A stretch of DNA of 64,000 nucleotides from Arenicola marina (taxonomy: Eukaryota; Annelida; Polychaeta; Arenicolidae), in contig OZ025255.1 of NCBI GenBank assembly GCA_964019135.1, positions 7,316,001 to 7,380,000 of the forward strand, written 5' to 3'. This document shows positions 11,739 through 21,965 of the stretch, piece after piece; the first letter of the stretch is position 1, and each line of letters opens with the position of its first letter. The notes beneath the pieces were generated by a model. The model saw only the letters and a program-made list of their open reading frames with translations. It did not search any database and was not told the origin of the DNA. A program made the translations under genes and the position numbers.

Positions 11739-13662
11739 CCCTGACAGAAGTAGGCCTATTGCTATTTGGAATGCAGATTTTACTTTTATGTTTTTGGAAT
11801 CATGTTTATACCGAGTTATTTTGGGCCAATTGGGGCCTTTGGCTTTAAACCACTGTCTGTGACTGTAAAACTAAAAAGTAGGTAGGGTAAACACTAAATT
11901 TTCCATATGACATCAAATTTCAGCTGCAGTTTTTGCCTTTTTAAATATAACAATTTAATTCTGGTCTCTATTATGATTCCAAACCTATATTTTAGATGCC
12001 TCCACCCATGAAATATATATAGCTCTAATTTGAAGAGTTTATTTGAGACAGATTAAATAGGATTTTAAACAAAAACTGTAAATATTTTATTACCGGTATA
12101 TATTGTTCATAGATCTATACTATTTCCTAACATTTGACACCTTTTGCCTAATTCTGACACATATGTCTAGGACATCAAAATTTCAGCTGCAGTTTTTGTC
12201 TTTTTAAATATAACAATTTAATTCTGGTTTCTAGACTCCAAACCTATATTTCAAATGCCTCCACCCCTGAAATATATAATTTGAAGAGTTTAATTGAGAA
12301 AAGTTAAACAGGAGTTAAAACCAAAACTGTAAATATTTTAAGAATATTTTATTATATATCGTTCACATGACTTACTATTTCCTTTTTTTGACACATTTTG
12401 CCTACTTTTGACACCCCAGGATAATTCAGATTTATTCACAACCATATCACTCATCTATGATTTGAAAAAATAGCTGTTTTTCAGGGCTATTTTTGTTAAT
12501 TTTCAAATGATTTTAATCTATATAACTTATTTAAATTAATGCCATTATTACGATTTTTAATCAAATGCAGAATTATATATTTTATTACCCTTAAAGCAAC
12601 ATTTTAAGTTTAAAATTGTCCCAATACAATCATTTTCCATGTCAAATGTCAAAAACTGGTTTCCCTGCCAGACACATATAGATCTAGATAACCATCACAA
12701 AACAATATAGGACATACAAATATTTTCACTTCCAGTCTATTTGGGCATGAAATTTAAACATATCACTGGCAAAAATATAGCTAGGATATCAACAGTTTAA
12801 CAAATATTGAATGAAATCCCTTTTCCCGAAACTAAACAGCCCCTCTTAAAATGTCAAGCTTTGAGTATATTCACACAAAAAATGGTTGTACTTTGTATTG
12901 TCAACATCCCCTTGCTGACAAATAATTAAAATATGAATCAAAAAAAGCAACAATTATTTAATAAAAAGTTTAATAAAAAAAGGCAACAATTATTGAATTA
13001 AAAGTTTAATAAAAAAAAAAACAATTATTGGATTTAAAGTTTAATAGAAAAAAACAACAATTATTGAATTAAAAGTTTAATAAAAAAGGCAACAATTACT
13101 GAAACAACGGTTTTAGTAGTTCATATTGATAAGCAACACAAATGTGTACCATTTTGAGGATCAGAAAACTGTCTGGACTACTCCTACTCAAGCAGTATTA
13201 CTTTCAAATAGATACCAAGTATACATAATAAACAGGGTTTAGCATGTAAAAGTGTCTACCGGTAAATAGGCAATAGGCAACATATGGTCAGTTTACTTCA
13301 TTTGACTTATACACTGGTGCGACTTATCTATGGCTCAAGTCTAATAATTTCTCAAAATTGGTGGGTGTGACTTATACACTGGAAATTTGGTAACATATGC
13401 CCAGTTTACTTATCCCTTTTTATGTTTACTTTCTACAAATATTTTTTGTGAGAGATACCAATATTACATTGGTAGCAAATTGTATAGATCTAGGATGATA
13501 GAAGAAGACGGATGATGACAAAACATACATTGTACTTCTGACATGTGGTGAGTGTTCAAGAAACTTACTCGTGGTGTATTTAGCAACAGTTCAGTATATG
13601 TTCTCATGGACAGGTCACAACCGCATAAAGCCTGCTATAAAACATGTTATAGATTGCTAGAA

Positions 13663-13862
13663 NNNNNNNNNNNNNNNNNNNNNNNNNNNNNNNNNNNNNN
13701 NNNNNNNNNNNNNNNNNNNNNNNNNNNNNNNNNNNNNNNNNNNNNNNNNNNNNNNNNNNNNNNNNNNNNNNNNNNNNNNNNNNNNNNNNNNNNNNNNNNN
13801 NNNNNNNNNNNNNNNNNNNNNNNNNNNNNNNNNNNNNNNNNNNNNNNNNNNNNNNNNNNNNN
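13663..13862. other. Assembly gap, 200 N
   Basis: Exactly 200 undetermined bases, which looks like a fixed placeholder, so the true distance is unknown. Its right edge corresponds to the end of a C-rich homopolymer region (compare 33510-33549 and 57900-57932). Confidence 0.98.
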
Positions 13863-15060
13863 CAATAAATTAAGTACCCCACCCCCACTCGCAGGGCCCA
13901 GCGGCAAACAGTGTACAAACAGGCGGGGTGGCACCATTTTCATTGTTCATTAGGGACGTTTAAGAAAATGGGGCGGGTGAGGACTCCTGCCCCTGTGTCA
14001 GCCCCTGCTCTCACTAATTTGTGGGTATTCGCGACATCAGGGGTATTCCCCTCCCTCGGAAATGGATGTGGAATTAACGGTTAAGGCGAGCATTCACCTT
14101 TGGAAAATGCCGGAAAAGTAGCAATTGATCCCGCTCCGACTGTCAGCTAGCCTACCTTTATTTCCGAGGGAGGCCGGGGGGGATATTTTTCATCAAAATA
14201 CACTTTCAGAAATAAAATAAAATAATCCTGAAAAAAATGAACTCACAAAACCCACATTTCATATGTAAACCAACATTAGAAGAGAACGTCTGGGAATTTA
14301 GGTTAAATTTGGGCGGGTACCCCATCAACCCCCTCCATACTATTCATCACGCCGGCGGACCCCGCGGCACGAAGCCAGCGATGAATCTCTTTCAGTTACG
14401 GCCAGCACACAATTTGTACGTTAGTGCGCACCGCTTCTCGGCAGGAGGTGCAACTGCAAACATGGTGGAGCTTGATTCGTTTTCGGTTGTTACTGCCACT
14501 GGTGCAAAGTTGTTGTTTCTCGCGCTCCAGGATGCCAACAATTCTACCGCGCAAAATTAAACGCTAATACCTTTTTCTGCAAGTTATATTGGTAAGAGAG
14601 CGCTGTACAATGTGTAGATTCACTTAAAGCGGGTGTCCAACCTAATTAAATCGCGATCTGCACCGAAAGTTTACATCTTAAAATTAAATTGGCGAGTGTT
14701 AACGCTTCGTTTCGGCCGATTGGTAAGGAGAAAAAAATTAAGGCAACCCGCCCCCATCAATGTCAAGCAGAGCGCCATTTTGCCGGGAGCAGTGACGCAT
14801 ATTGTGACTATTCATATAGCACCGCCTTACGTTATAACTCGCGGAGAGAGAGATCAGGGCCGCGATTTACAGATGAACAGCGGCAGTTCCAAGCCTCGCA
14901 GTAGTGCAAGATCTTAGTGTTTCATTGCAAAATACCGTCCAAACAAATTGATATACGTCTTGCGACGATTGACTCTGCAACAATGCCATGATTGGAGTTA
15001 GAATCGCATCTATTTATATTAGCGATTATCACGCGCTCCTGTTTTGCTCACACAATAGGC
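13863..15060. other. GC-rich non-coding stretch, copy A
   Basis: Contains a YY1-like GCGCCATTTTG at about 14770 and several short open frames with no family resemblance. All are preserved identically in copies B and C, which only reflects the recency of the duplication. I do not call a gene. Confidence 0.4.
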
Positions 15061-15063
15061 GCA

Positions 15064-15110
15064 ATTTCCGGTTTGAATAAATTAGAATATCGCCTCCTGA
15101 TTGGTCAATC
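15064..15110. promoter_or_regulatory. Promoter-like cluster: ETS, CHR-like and CCAAT motifs, copy A
   Basis: Within 47 bp there is an ETS-type TTTCCGG (minus-strand CCGGAAA), a TTTGAA (15072-15077, the cell-cycle CHR hexamer) and an inverted CCAAT box in TGATTGGTCAAT (ATTGG at 15100-15104). CCAAT and CHR at about 30 bp spacing are typical of mitotic gene promoters. On the minus strand CCAAT comes first, but the hexamer then reads TTCAAA. There is no transcript evidence. Confidence 0.3.
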
Positions 15111-15309
15111 GCGGACACGCCTCCAAAAAGGGCTGCCGCCTGGGTAGGCGGCGAAATTGTGCCTGGCGGTCACTTCTAGATTTTATTGTGAGCTACAGAT
15201 AGAACGAAAAATTCTATAATTTGGAGGATAGACAATTGGGTATTATATGAATCGGTAAAGCAGCGTTAGAGGCCAGGCTGGCGGTTCCCTTTAAGGAGGT
15301 TCCCGGCAT

Positions 15310-15330
15310 CACTGTGGCGCCATCTGGTGG
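15310..15330 (-). promoter_or_regulatory. CTCF-type core site, copy A
   Basis: The minus strand reads CCACCAGATGGCGCCACAG. This fits the bilaterian CTCF core CCASYAGRKGGC at every position (15319-15330). Present in all three units. Confidence 0.45.
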
Positions 15331-15658
15331 ACTATGCCGCTGCGATCTGGCGATAAGCTGGTACCGCCGCTCATACTCATACTTGTAAGTGAGCGAGCGA
15401 GCGAAGTTGGGCCGCGGAACCAGGCTAATCTGCCGAATGCTCTATTGTCCGCAGGGCGTCATCGTTTATTTCTTGTTTATGTAACAAAGTCGCAAAACTG
15501 ATGCGCTGTAAAGGAAATTGCTAGCCAAACGCAAGTCCAAGCAAACTAAAGCACTTATTGGGATGTATAAATATATCTTTGAACGAACTGACAATAGAAA
15601 GAAGCCGGCAAATTACATAGCGTTGACCACAGAGGCACAGTAAATCAGTGGGAGAGGC

Positions 15659-15677
15659 GGGGGGGGGGGGGGGGGGA
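15659..15677 (+). repeat. Poly-G tract, copy A
   Basis: Homopolymer G run in GC-rich context. Its length differs slightly among copies A, B (about 35346) and C (about 59729). Confidence 0.9.
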
Positions 15678-15679
15678 GT

Positions 15680-16962
15680 GGAGGGGGCGCAGGGATCCCC
15701 CACATCATCGTAGGCCTATATGCTTACACGTTTGGTTGCTTAAATGTTTTCATGTAAATTTGATAACACGAAGTATCTTATTCAATCTTGTGAGTACTTT
15801 TCGTGTCTCTAGTTCAGCGTGTTTCCCATTCCGACCCTCAGAATTACTGGCACAATTTCCATGTTCAGAGTAATTTTACGAAAAAAACAAGGTAGAAGAC
15901 CCATATATTTTGTTACAGACACATTTTTATTAACTTTGTCTAAGCCGTTTGTTTTCTGTTCAATATTTCGTGTCGAAATTCCAAAATTCTCCATTGACAG
16001 CCATTATAAAATTAGATGTGACCTCCTACCTCTTCAAAGTCATTTTGACAGAAAAGTAGGCAGAAGACTGAAGAAGAATATCTTTTTTATGTTATTTTAT
16101 CGTTTTGGATACACATTACAATACACATTGTTTTCGAAACTTTGTTTCCGAAACTTTGTTTCCGAAACGTTGTGCCCGAAAGCGACCAGTACACATCTAA
16201 ATGTTTTTGCGACACGAAGGTCCCGAAACTTCTCTTTGATTTGTCCTACCTTTCGCCCTCTCTGTCGAGGTAAGTCCACTTACTGGATTTCTGCGACACA
16301 AAGTACCAGCATTTTTATTTAGGTCACTTCTTTGGCCAATGGACATTCGCATCAAATGGCTGACAATCCAGCCGCTGCCTGCGGAGCTGCTGTTGTTTTA
16401 TGGCAAGCCAAAGTGGAATTTAATAGAGTATTTGCACATTGGGCTATAAAGTCTCGTTCGATTAGACTTCCGGTTTACTCATTTTGGGGACAAACAAACG
16501 AAGCATGTGTTCGGAACGAGTTTAGAATCTCTGCGCACACTGGTATTCTGACTATCTGTGACGTAGGCGTCACGTGTATGTTACGCAAAGAAAGAGACTG
16601 GGAACCAGACTACCTGCGCAAAAGCCAGGCGCCGAGGGATTCTGAGCGATATGTGGGGGAACAAATTTCACTAACTCAATAAGTCAGCAGTCTTCATTAT
16701 TCTTATTTTATTTTGGAGATTTTAAAGGGTCAAATGTCTTGACCTGATCATATCAACAGAACACATTGTCTTTCAGGCAGCGGCTTGTCAGGAGCACGTG
16801 AAACCAATGGCGACGCTAGTTGCTCTTTCGCGTCTTGCTCCGAAAGCGGTTCGAGAACTTGGGCGTGGCCGGTATGGTGAGCGGCTTGTCGCTCGGATGC
16901 CCTACGCCTTGTGCACGGGCGCAGGTGTGCAGGTCTGCAAACAAGTGACACGTGTATACAAT
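15680..16962. other. Unassigned stretch, copy A
   Basis: Holds two longish open frames on the plus strand (167 codons from 15819 and 116 codons from 16332). Neither resembles a known protein, and the first includes near-repeats of TTTCCGAAACTTTG, so I treat them as chance frames. Confidence 0.4.
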
Positions 16963-17212
16963 ATCGTCACTGACGTTATACAGGCAGCAACATCGTCACT
17001 AACGTTATACAGGTAGGAACATCGTCACTAACGTTATATAGGTTGGAACATCGTCACTAACGTTATGCAGGTAGGAACATCGTCACTAACGTTATACAGG
17101 CAGCAACAGCGTCACTAACGTTATATAGGTAGGAACATCGCCACTAACGTTATACAGGTAGGAACATCGTCACTAACGTTATGCAGGTAGGAACATCGTC
17201 ACTAACGTTATG
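16963..17212. repeat. 29-bp minisatellite, copy A
   Basis: About 8.6 units containing CATCGTCACTAACGTTATA and CAGGTAGGAA. Register is exact (ATCGTCAC at 16963, 16992, 17021). In copy B this array is split by a LINE. Confidence 0.93.
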
Positions 17213-18570
17213 CGTGCGCCACTAGATGAACAAATTGATGAACCTCGGTGATTAGACGTTTGACACAGATAAATTCATCTATCTGGCCACATACTGAATA
17301 TCAGATATATGTTGTTCTTCCCCGTCTTATATATTTTGTATTATCTTCCAATTCTTCACCGTGTGTATTGTTTAACTGAGCGCGAAACTTCTGTTGGGAG
17401 TCTTGGCTGTGATTTACGCTATATAATTTCCTAATTATCTTGAGTATAGGAGGCAAATAAACAGTACATGGTATCCTGTTAGTAGCGAATACATATAGTA
17501 TTATTGTACGTTTAATTGTTAACCACTGAGTCGGCATAGAGGTCAGAGTAACAGATAACGCTGGAGATACCATAAGAAAAATACTGATTATCAAATGAAA
17601 TAAAACTGTTATGTGGACCATGCACAATTAGGAACGCTTTGAAGTCTCAAACTTCAGTGAGATTCCTTGAACACTGGTATATCTTTATACATCTGAAATC
17701 TTCAACAGTCGTTTTCTTGTGCCTTTAGCGCTCTACCCTGTAACTTCATTGTCAATCATAGCTGCGACTTCCACTGCGACAAATGAAACAGAATTTCAAA
17801 TAACGAATTCATTTGCTGATCATATACAGCTGGCTGAAATCTGGGTGGTTATGTTGATTTTATTACATCTCACTTAATGTTGATTTACCTTTTTGATACG
17901 AAAATGGAAAAAAAATTCACTAGTTAATATAAACGCTACTAATAACTTGGAAATTGTGCGTATTGGTCGGTCCAAATGGTGATGACATCCAAGTGCCCAA
18001 TAAGAATAAGCATCTTTATTATCTTTAAAAAGTGTGTCACTGATAATAATATTGTACAGTTCGCACCCTGTCACCTAAAAGCTGGGGCACGTTTCACCCT
18101 AACCCTGGTACATGCCTCTCTGACCACGCCCGTAAACGGAGCAAGGGTGAGAGCCCCTGGGTGAGACCCATGCCGCTCACCAGGCCTAACATTAGAAATC
18201 GCGGACCGGTGGCTCAAGTTGAAGGTCCTAATAGAATAAATATGCAGTGCCTACCCGTCAAGTTGCTCCATTAGATTCTTGAAGCTTTGACTTTCGTAGG
18301 ACAATCATTTCTTTGGTCGGTAGCGTATTTTTTCAGGTGTTCGCGATGCTTTGGTATAAGTAGCAGTGCCGCGACAGAGTTCTGCGGTGTCGCGGGATAG
18401 ACACGTTTGACACATCACAGCCGAAACGGCGATGTTTATTAGGTGTCTGAATTAATAAAATGAAGCAATCGTGTTTTCTGCAAGGTGTGATATATATATA
18501 TATATGTAGCTTGGACTTAGTTTGGCGGGAAAGAGCTCAATATGCAACTTTAATAAATGAACCCTCTTAC
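17213..18570. other. AT-rich stretch, no gene recognised, copy A
   Basis: Intron-like sequence on either reading. It contains a short (AT)n tract at about 18488-18505 and a 2-bp CT copy-number difference between copies near 18117. The 108-codon minus-strand open frame at 17301-17627 has no recognisable features. Confidence 0.4.
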
Positions 18571-18670
18571 CTTGTGCGACTCCTGAGCCAGCTTGCGCCT
18601 CTGCGCCGATTGCTTGCGCATCTCCTTGGGCTTGACGGCATTGGTCCCGACAGTGAATTTTGGCTTTCTC
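18571..18670 (-). CDS. Host exon, basic segment, possibly of a TPX2-like gene, copy A
   Basis: Minus-strand exon of 100 bp with a strong acceptor (a T/C-rich tract ending CGCACCCCTAG) and a good donor (CACAAG then GTAAGA). Its first base completes an AAG codon started by the exon at 19967, and it ends in phase 0. It encodes 33 residues including RKPKFTVGTNAVKPKEMRK and QSAQRRKLAQESHK. The matching phase and both splice sites make a genuine exon pair likely. The basic, KPKF-containing composition is compatible with the N-terminal part of TPX2, a microtubule and Aurora A binding protein, but I cannot confirm that by eye. The recognisable TPX2 exon in this unit lies on the opposite strand. No partner exons are visible downstream on this strand. 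Confidence 0.5.
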
Positions 18671-18758
18671 CTAGGGGTGCGAACGGAAATGGAAAAAAGA
18701 AGAAGAAATGAATTGGGTGTTCGGGGCTAATTTTGTGCACACAAGCAAAGGGTTAAAC

Positions 18759-19041
18759 TGAGCCTAACAGGTTGTAATAAATGTATATTCAGGACGCGTT
18801 AACCAGTTTTGGTCATATCGCGTCAATCCAATGAGAGAAGGAAATTAAGGGAGAGTGGAGCCATGTCCCCGGGGGTAACTCCCTTGCTCTTTGCAAAGAA
18901 GGACATGGGATCATTATCCTGCGACCACAAAGACATGGCCACAGCGGGGCTCGAACTATCGACCCACGTGCCGTTAGGCTCTCAGGTGGCCAAAGGAAGC
19001 AATGCGAGCGCTCTATTCCACTGAGCTACCGGGCCGGCCCC
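18759..19041 (-). mobile_element. tRNA-derived SINE, first of a head-to-tail pair, copy A
   Basis: On the minus strand it reads GGTAGCTCAGTGGAATAGAGC (box A region, TAGCTCAGTGG), then a box B-like GTTCGAGCC, then a tRNA-unrelated body with GGACATGGCTCC and a tail ending CTGAATATACA. The motif TGAGCCTAA borders it at 18759 and recurs at 19042. Confidence 0.75.
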
Positions 19042-19228
19042 TGAGCCTAAAAGGTTGTAATAGTTGTATATTCAGGACGCTTTAACCACTTTCGGTCATA
19101 TCGCGTCAATGGGAGTAGTAAGGGAGAGTGGAGCCATGTCCCCGGGGGTAATCCCCCTGCTCTTTGTGAAGAAGGACATGGGATCTTTATCCTGCTACCT
19201 GCTTCCACTGTGCTACCGGGCCGGCCCC
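19042..19228 (-). mobile_element. tRNA-derived SINE lacking most of its tRNA head, copy A
   Basis: Same family and orientation as the preceding SINE, but about 90 bp of the tRNA-related head (boxes A and B) is missing between GGATCTTTATCCTGC and TACCGGGCCGGCCCC. Bordered by TGAGCCTAAAAG at 19042 and 19229. Confidence 0.7.
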
Positions 19229-19345
19229 TGAGCCTAAAAGAAACTGCCCGGGACGATGAATGATGCATGGATGAAACAGACCCAGGCTTAGATGCTTCTT
19301 TGATCTTGCCCTAACCGCTACACCAGGGAGGCCCCGTTGGCGTGA

Positions 19346-19577
19346 GGGACCGCCTCGATAGCTCAGTGGGTTTGGAACCTGAGAGGCTAACGGCACGCGG
19401 ATCGGTGGTTCGCGCCCCGCTGTGGCCAGTTCCGTGCGGTCGCAAGATAGAGATACCATGTCCTTCGCGAAAAGTAGGGGGTTACCCCCCGGGACATGGC
19501 CCCACTCTCCCTTCATTCTCCCATTGACGCGATACGACCAAAAGTGGTTAATGCGTCGCGAATATACAATCAACCAA
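19346..19577 (+). mobile_element. tRNA-derived SINE with 12-bp target duplication, copy A
   Basis: Plus-strand copy of the same family: box A TAGCTCAGTGGG, box B-like GGTTCGCGCC, body with GGGACATGGCCCC, AT-rich tail. It is flanked by an exact direct repeat CCGTTGGCGTGA at 19334-19345 and 19578-19589, the expected product of LINE-driven insertion. Confidence 0.88.
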
Positions 19578-19817
19578 CCGTTGGCGTGAACGGAAATATT
19601 GGTGTCAATGATGGGTGATATATAAAACAAAAAGCCCAAAGAAAACAACACAGATAGCTAGAGCCGTTTCCCACCAAAACAATACGAATCCACTAAACCA
19701 TGAAATGACACATAACATTTTTATCTTCGGCCCGTTTGGTGTACTAAAGGGTTAAATTAGGCCAAGGAACTTCACTGAACAGTGACTGATTTAGACGAAA
19801 TATCTCTCAGATTACAT

Positions 19818-19890
19818 CCCTTAAACCGGGTTTCGAACCAGGGACCCGATCTGCAGTCGAGCGTTCTACCACTCGGCCACGGCGGGTTCC
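19818..19890 (-). tRNA. tRNA-Cys-like relic (pseudo-tRNA or SINE head), copy A
   Basis: The minus strand shows GTGGCCGAGTGGTAGAACGC (D arm, box A), an anticodon arm CTCGA-CTGCAGA-TCGGG with anticodon GCA (Cys), and GGTTCGAAACC (box B). The acceptor ends do not pair well, and the T stem has a mismatch. I therefore read it as a tRNA pseudogene or a tRNA-Cys-headed SINE rather than a working tRNA. Confidence 0.6.
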
Positions 19891-19966
19891 ACTCAACCAG
19901 GAGTAACGGGTCTCAAAGCGACTACAATACGTGAAAATAGCGTAAACTGAGGAACCATTAACTTAC

Positions 19967-20152
19967 TTGAGGACGGTCGCGGTGCCGGGCACGGTCTTTT
20001 TGCCCTGTCCAGCGCTGGAGGGGTGAATGGGGGGCTTGTTGCTGCAGGTGGTCTTGCCAAGCGGGATGCTTGACGCGGACGCGTTGCTGGATGTTCTCTT
20101 CATCACTGGTTGGTTGGCATCCGTCCGTCGGCGAAAGACGATGGATTTGCAG
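19967..20152 (-). CDS. Host exon next to a LINE, possibly of a TPX2-like gene, copy A
   Basis: Minus-strand exon ending in a consensus donor (CTCAA then GTAAGT). It encodes a Ser/Lys/Pro-rich low-complexity segment including KSIVFRRRTDANQPVMK and a run ending KKTVPGTATVLK. Splicing to the exon at 18571-18670 keeps the frame. I find no credible acceptor: only a few bases separate the readable exon from the stop codon of a LINE (TAA at 20164-20166) in the same frame. The upstream end of the exon may therefore have been displaced by the insertion. The 20152 limit is a guess. The product is not identified with confidence; TPX2 is one candidate because a TPX2 exon lies 8 kb away on the other strand. 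Confidence 0.45.
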
Positions 20153-20163
20153 CTTTGTTTGGT

Positions 20164-21527
20164 TTAAGTTATACGATACGTAACGCGGCATTTACGCTGA
20201 TGACTGAGTAAGCCTATCTGTGATCGACAGAGCTTTCCGCAGTCATCGCAACGGTGACCTGTCAATAGATCTTGGTTTGTGCTCGCTGGTGGACGCCTAG
20301 ATTGGCGTTTCAAGTCCAGTTTCACAAACCATAGCGAGTCGTGGTGGGCCATTCCGTCACGCACGACACGTGCCCATCCCCTCTTTTTTGATGCCAAGTC
20401 CTCCCAAAAATCTGGATCGATGCCGAAAGCCTTCATGTCCCGCTTACAAACATCCTTAAAGCTAAGCTTTGGCCGTCCAGTTGGCCTTTTGCCGTCAACG
20501 AGTTCACCGCATAGCACATCCTTGGGAATGTGTTTATCTTGCACACGATGAACGTTCCCAAGCCAACGTAGATGACTTTGCTTCACAAGAGCAAGAATGC
20601 TTGGTAGGTTGGCCCTGGCTAACACTTCAGCATTCGTGATCTTGTCTTGCCAAGATATGCCTAAAATGTTTCGCAGGCAACGAAAATGGAAGTTATTCAA
20701 TTTACTTTCTTGGCTGCAATACGTAGTCCACGTGTCACTGCCATACAGCAAGCTACTTAGAACGCACGCCCTGTAGATTAGCATTTTGGTGCAAATGGTA
20801 AGTTTTGAATTACGCTGAGCACGTTTGTTTAACCTACCAAACATGGTGGCCGCCTTCCCAATTCGAGTATTTATTTCCTCGTCCAGGGATAGATTATCCG
20901 TGACGGTACTTCCCAGGTAACAAAACTTATTAACCACCTCTAAAGACATGTTGTTAAGGGTAATCACTGGCGGTGTGATAGCCCCTTGGCTCAGTACGAC
21001 TGTTTTTTTAACACTAATAGTCAAAGCAAATAAAGTACACGCATTTGAGAGCCGATCCATGAGTCTCTGTAGCTGGCTTTCTGAGTGCGCAACCAACACT
21101 GCGTCGTCAGCGAATAGCAGTTCTCTTATTAGGAAGCGCCTCCGCTTGGACTTAGCGCGCAACCTTGAAGGGTTGTACAGGTTCCCATCAGATCTGGTGT
21201 GTAAGTAAACACCCTCCGCATCCTCATAAAATGCGTGAGAAAGAAGCATAGAGAAGAAGATGCCAAATAAAGTTTGCGCAAGAACACAACCCTGCTTCAC
21301 GCCATTTCTGACTTGGAAGCTCTCGGACGTTGCTCCGTCGAACTGTACTGTGCTGAACGAGTGTTCATGAAAGTAGCGGATAAGGTTAAGTAGTCTGCGG
21401 GGGCACCCAATAGACTCCAATATTTTGTACAAGCCAGATCTGCTGACAGCATCAAAAGCCTTGGTAAGATCAACAAAAGCAAGGTAGAGGGGCTTGTGTT
21501 GTTCTCTACATTTCTCTTGAAGTTGAG
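20164..21527 (-). pseudogene. 5'-truncated LINE: reverse transcriptase and C-terminal zinc finger, copy A
   Basis: The 3' part of a non-LTR retrotransposon ORF2. The open frame reaches 21639, but the first 38 or so codons are not LINE sequence; resemblance starts at QLQEKCREQ. The reverse transcriptase core is present: LAFVDLTKAFD (53-63), GVKQGCVLAQTLF (113-125) and LLFADDAVLV (about 174-183), followed by the thumb region and a DVLCGELVDGKRPTGRPK block. Near the C-terminus is a Cys/His cluster, CDDCGKLCRSQ...HQRKC. The endonuclease and the N-terminal RT motifs are absent. The clade is not resolved by eye. It is dead because of 5' truncation, although the remaining frame is open. Its stop lies next to the host exon at 19967-20152. 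Confidence 0.85.
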
Positions 21528-21745
21528 CCCCCTGCGGGTTCGGGGGAAAGTAGAATAGGCCCGATGCACCTCCATGTTTAACATCTGCATGTCTTAAGAG
21601 GCGACTAAATGGAGGCGAACCGTATGCCGTGGTTCGCAACCCGTGTCGGAGGAAGACGGGACTCTGCTGGTTGAGTGGAAACTCTGTTTCTGCAAGATAC
21701 CAGTTTGACCCTTATTTCTCCTAGACGGGAGGTCAGATTTGGCCC
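21528..21745 (-). mobile_element. Possible SINE body joined to the truncated LINE, copy A
   Basis: Directly upstream of the truncated LINE, the minus strand reads TTTAGTCGCCTCTTAAGACA and then CCCCCGAACCCGCAGGGGG. From memory, similar AGTCGCCTCTTACGAC...CCCGCAGGGG blocks recur in invertebrate short retroposons. I cannot verify the match here, and no target duplication was found. Confidence 0.3.
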
Positions 21746-21965
21746 GGTCTGATCAATCGGCTCGTCACGACAAGTCCAAGGATTCTTGTTCAACAACATC
21801 ATATCAAGAACATTTTCACCCTATTATTCATACAACCGTATGCAATGAGTCTTTTGAGACACCTCATATTTCAGTTGCTCTGAACAAGATCCTGTTAGGA
21901 CGGTGGCTTGGGCTAATCAAGTGGCAAATACCTCTTTTTTTCCAACAGAAGAATAAGTATTTGTT

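Larger units (their letters stand above)
10565..13662. repeat. 4600-bp tandem duplication, second copy, cut by the gap
   Basis: Collinear with 5965-9110 from its first base. It ends at the N run just after GTTATAGATTGCTAGAA, which matches 9096-9112. Differences from copy one include a shorter AT-rich minisatellite and a rebuilt MITE at 11606-11738. Confidence 0.9.

Noticed and set aside
13552-13953. Open frames crossing the N run
   Set aside because: They exist only because undetermined bases contain no stops.
15819-16322. 167-codon plus-strand frame present identically in all three units
   Set aside because: Identity only reflects the recent duplication; composition and internal TTTCCGAAAC repeats look non-coding, and there is no family resemblance.
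19818-19890. Functional tRNA-Cys gene
   Set aside because: Anticodon arm and both internal boxes are present, but the acceptor stem does not pair and the T stem has a mismatch.
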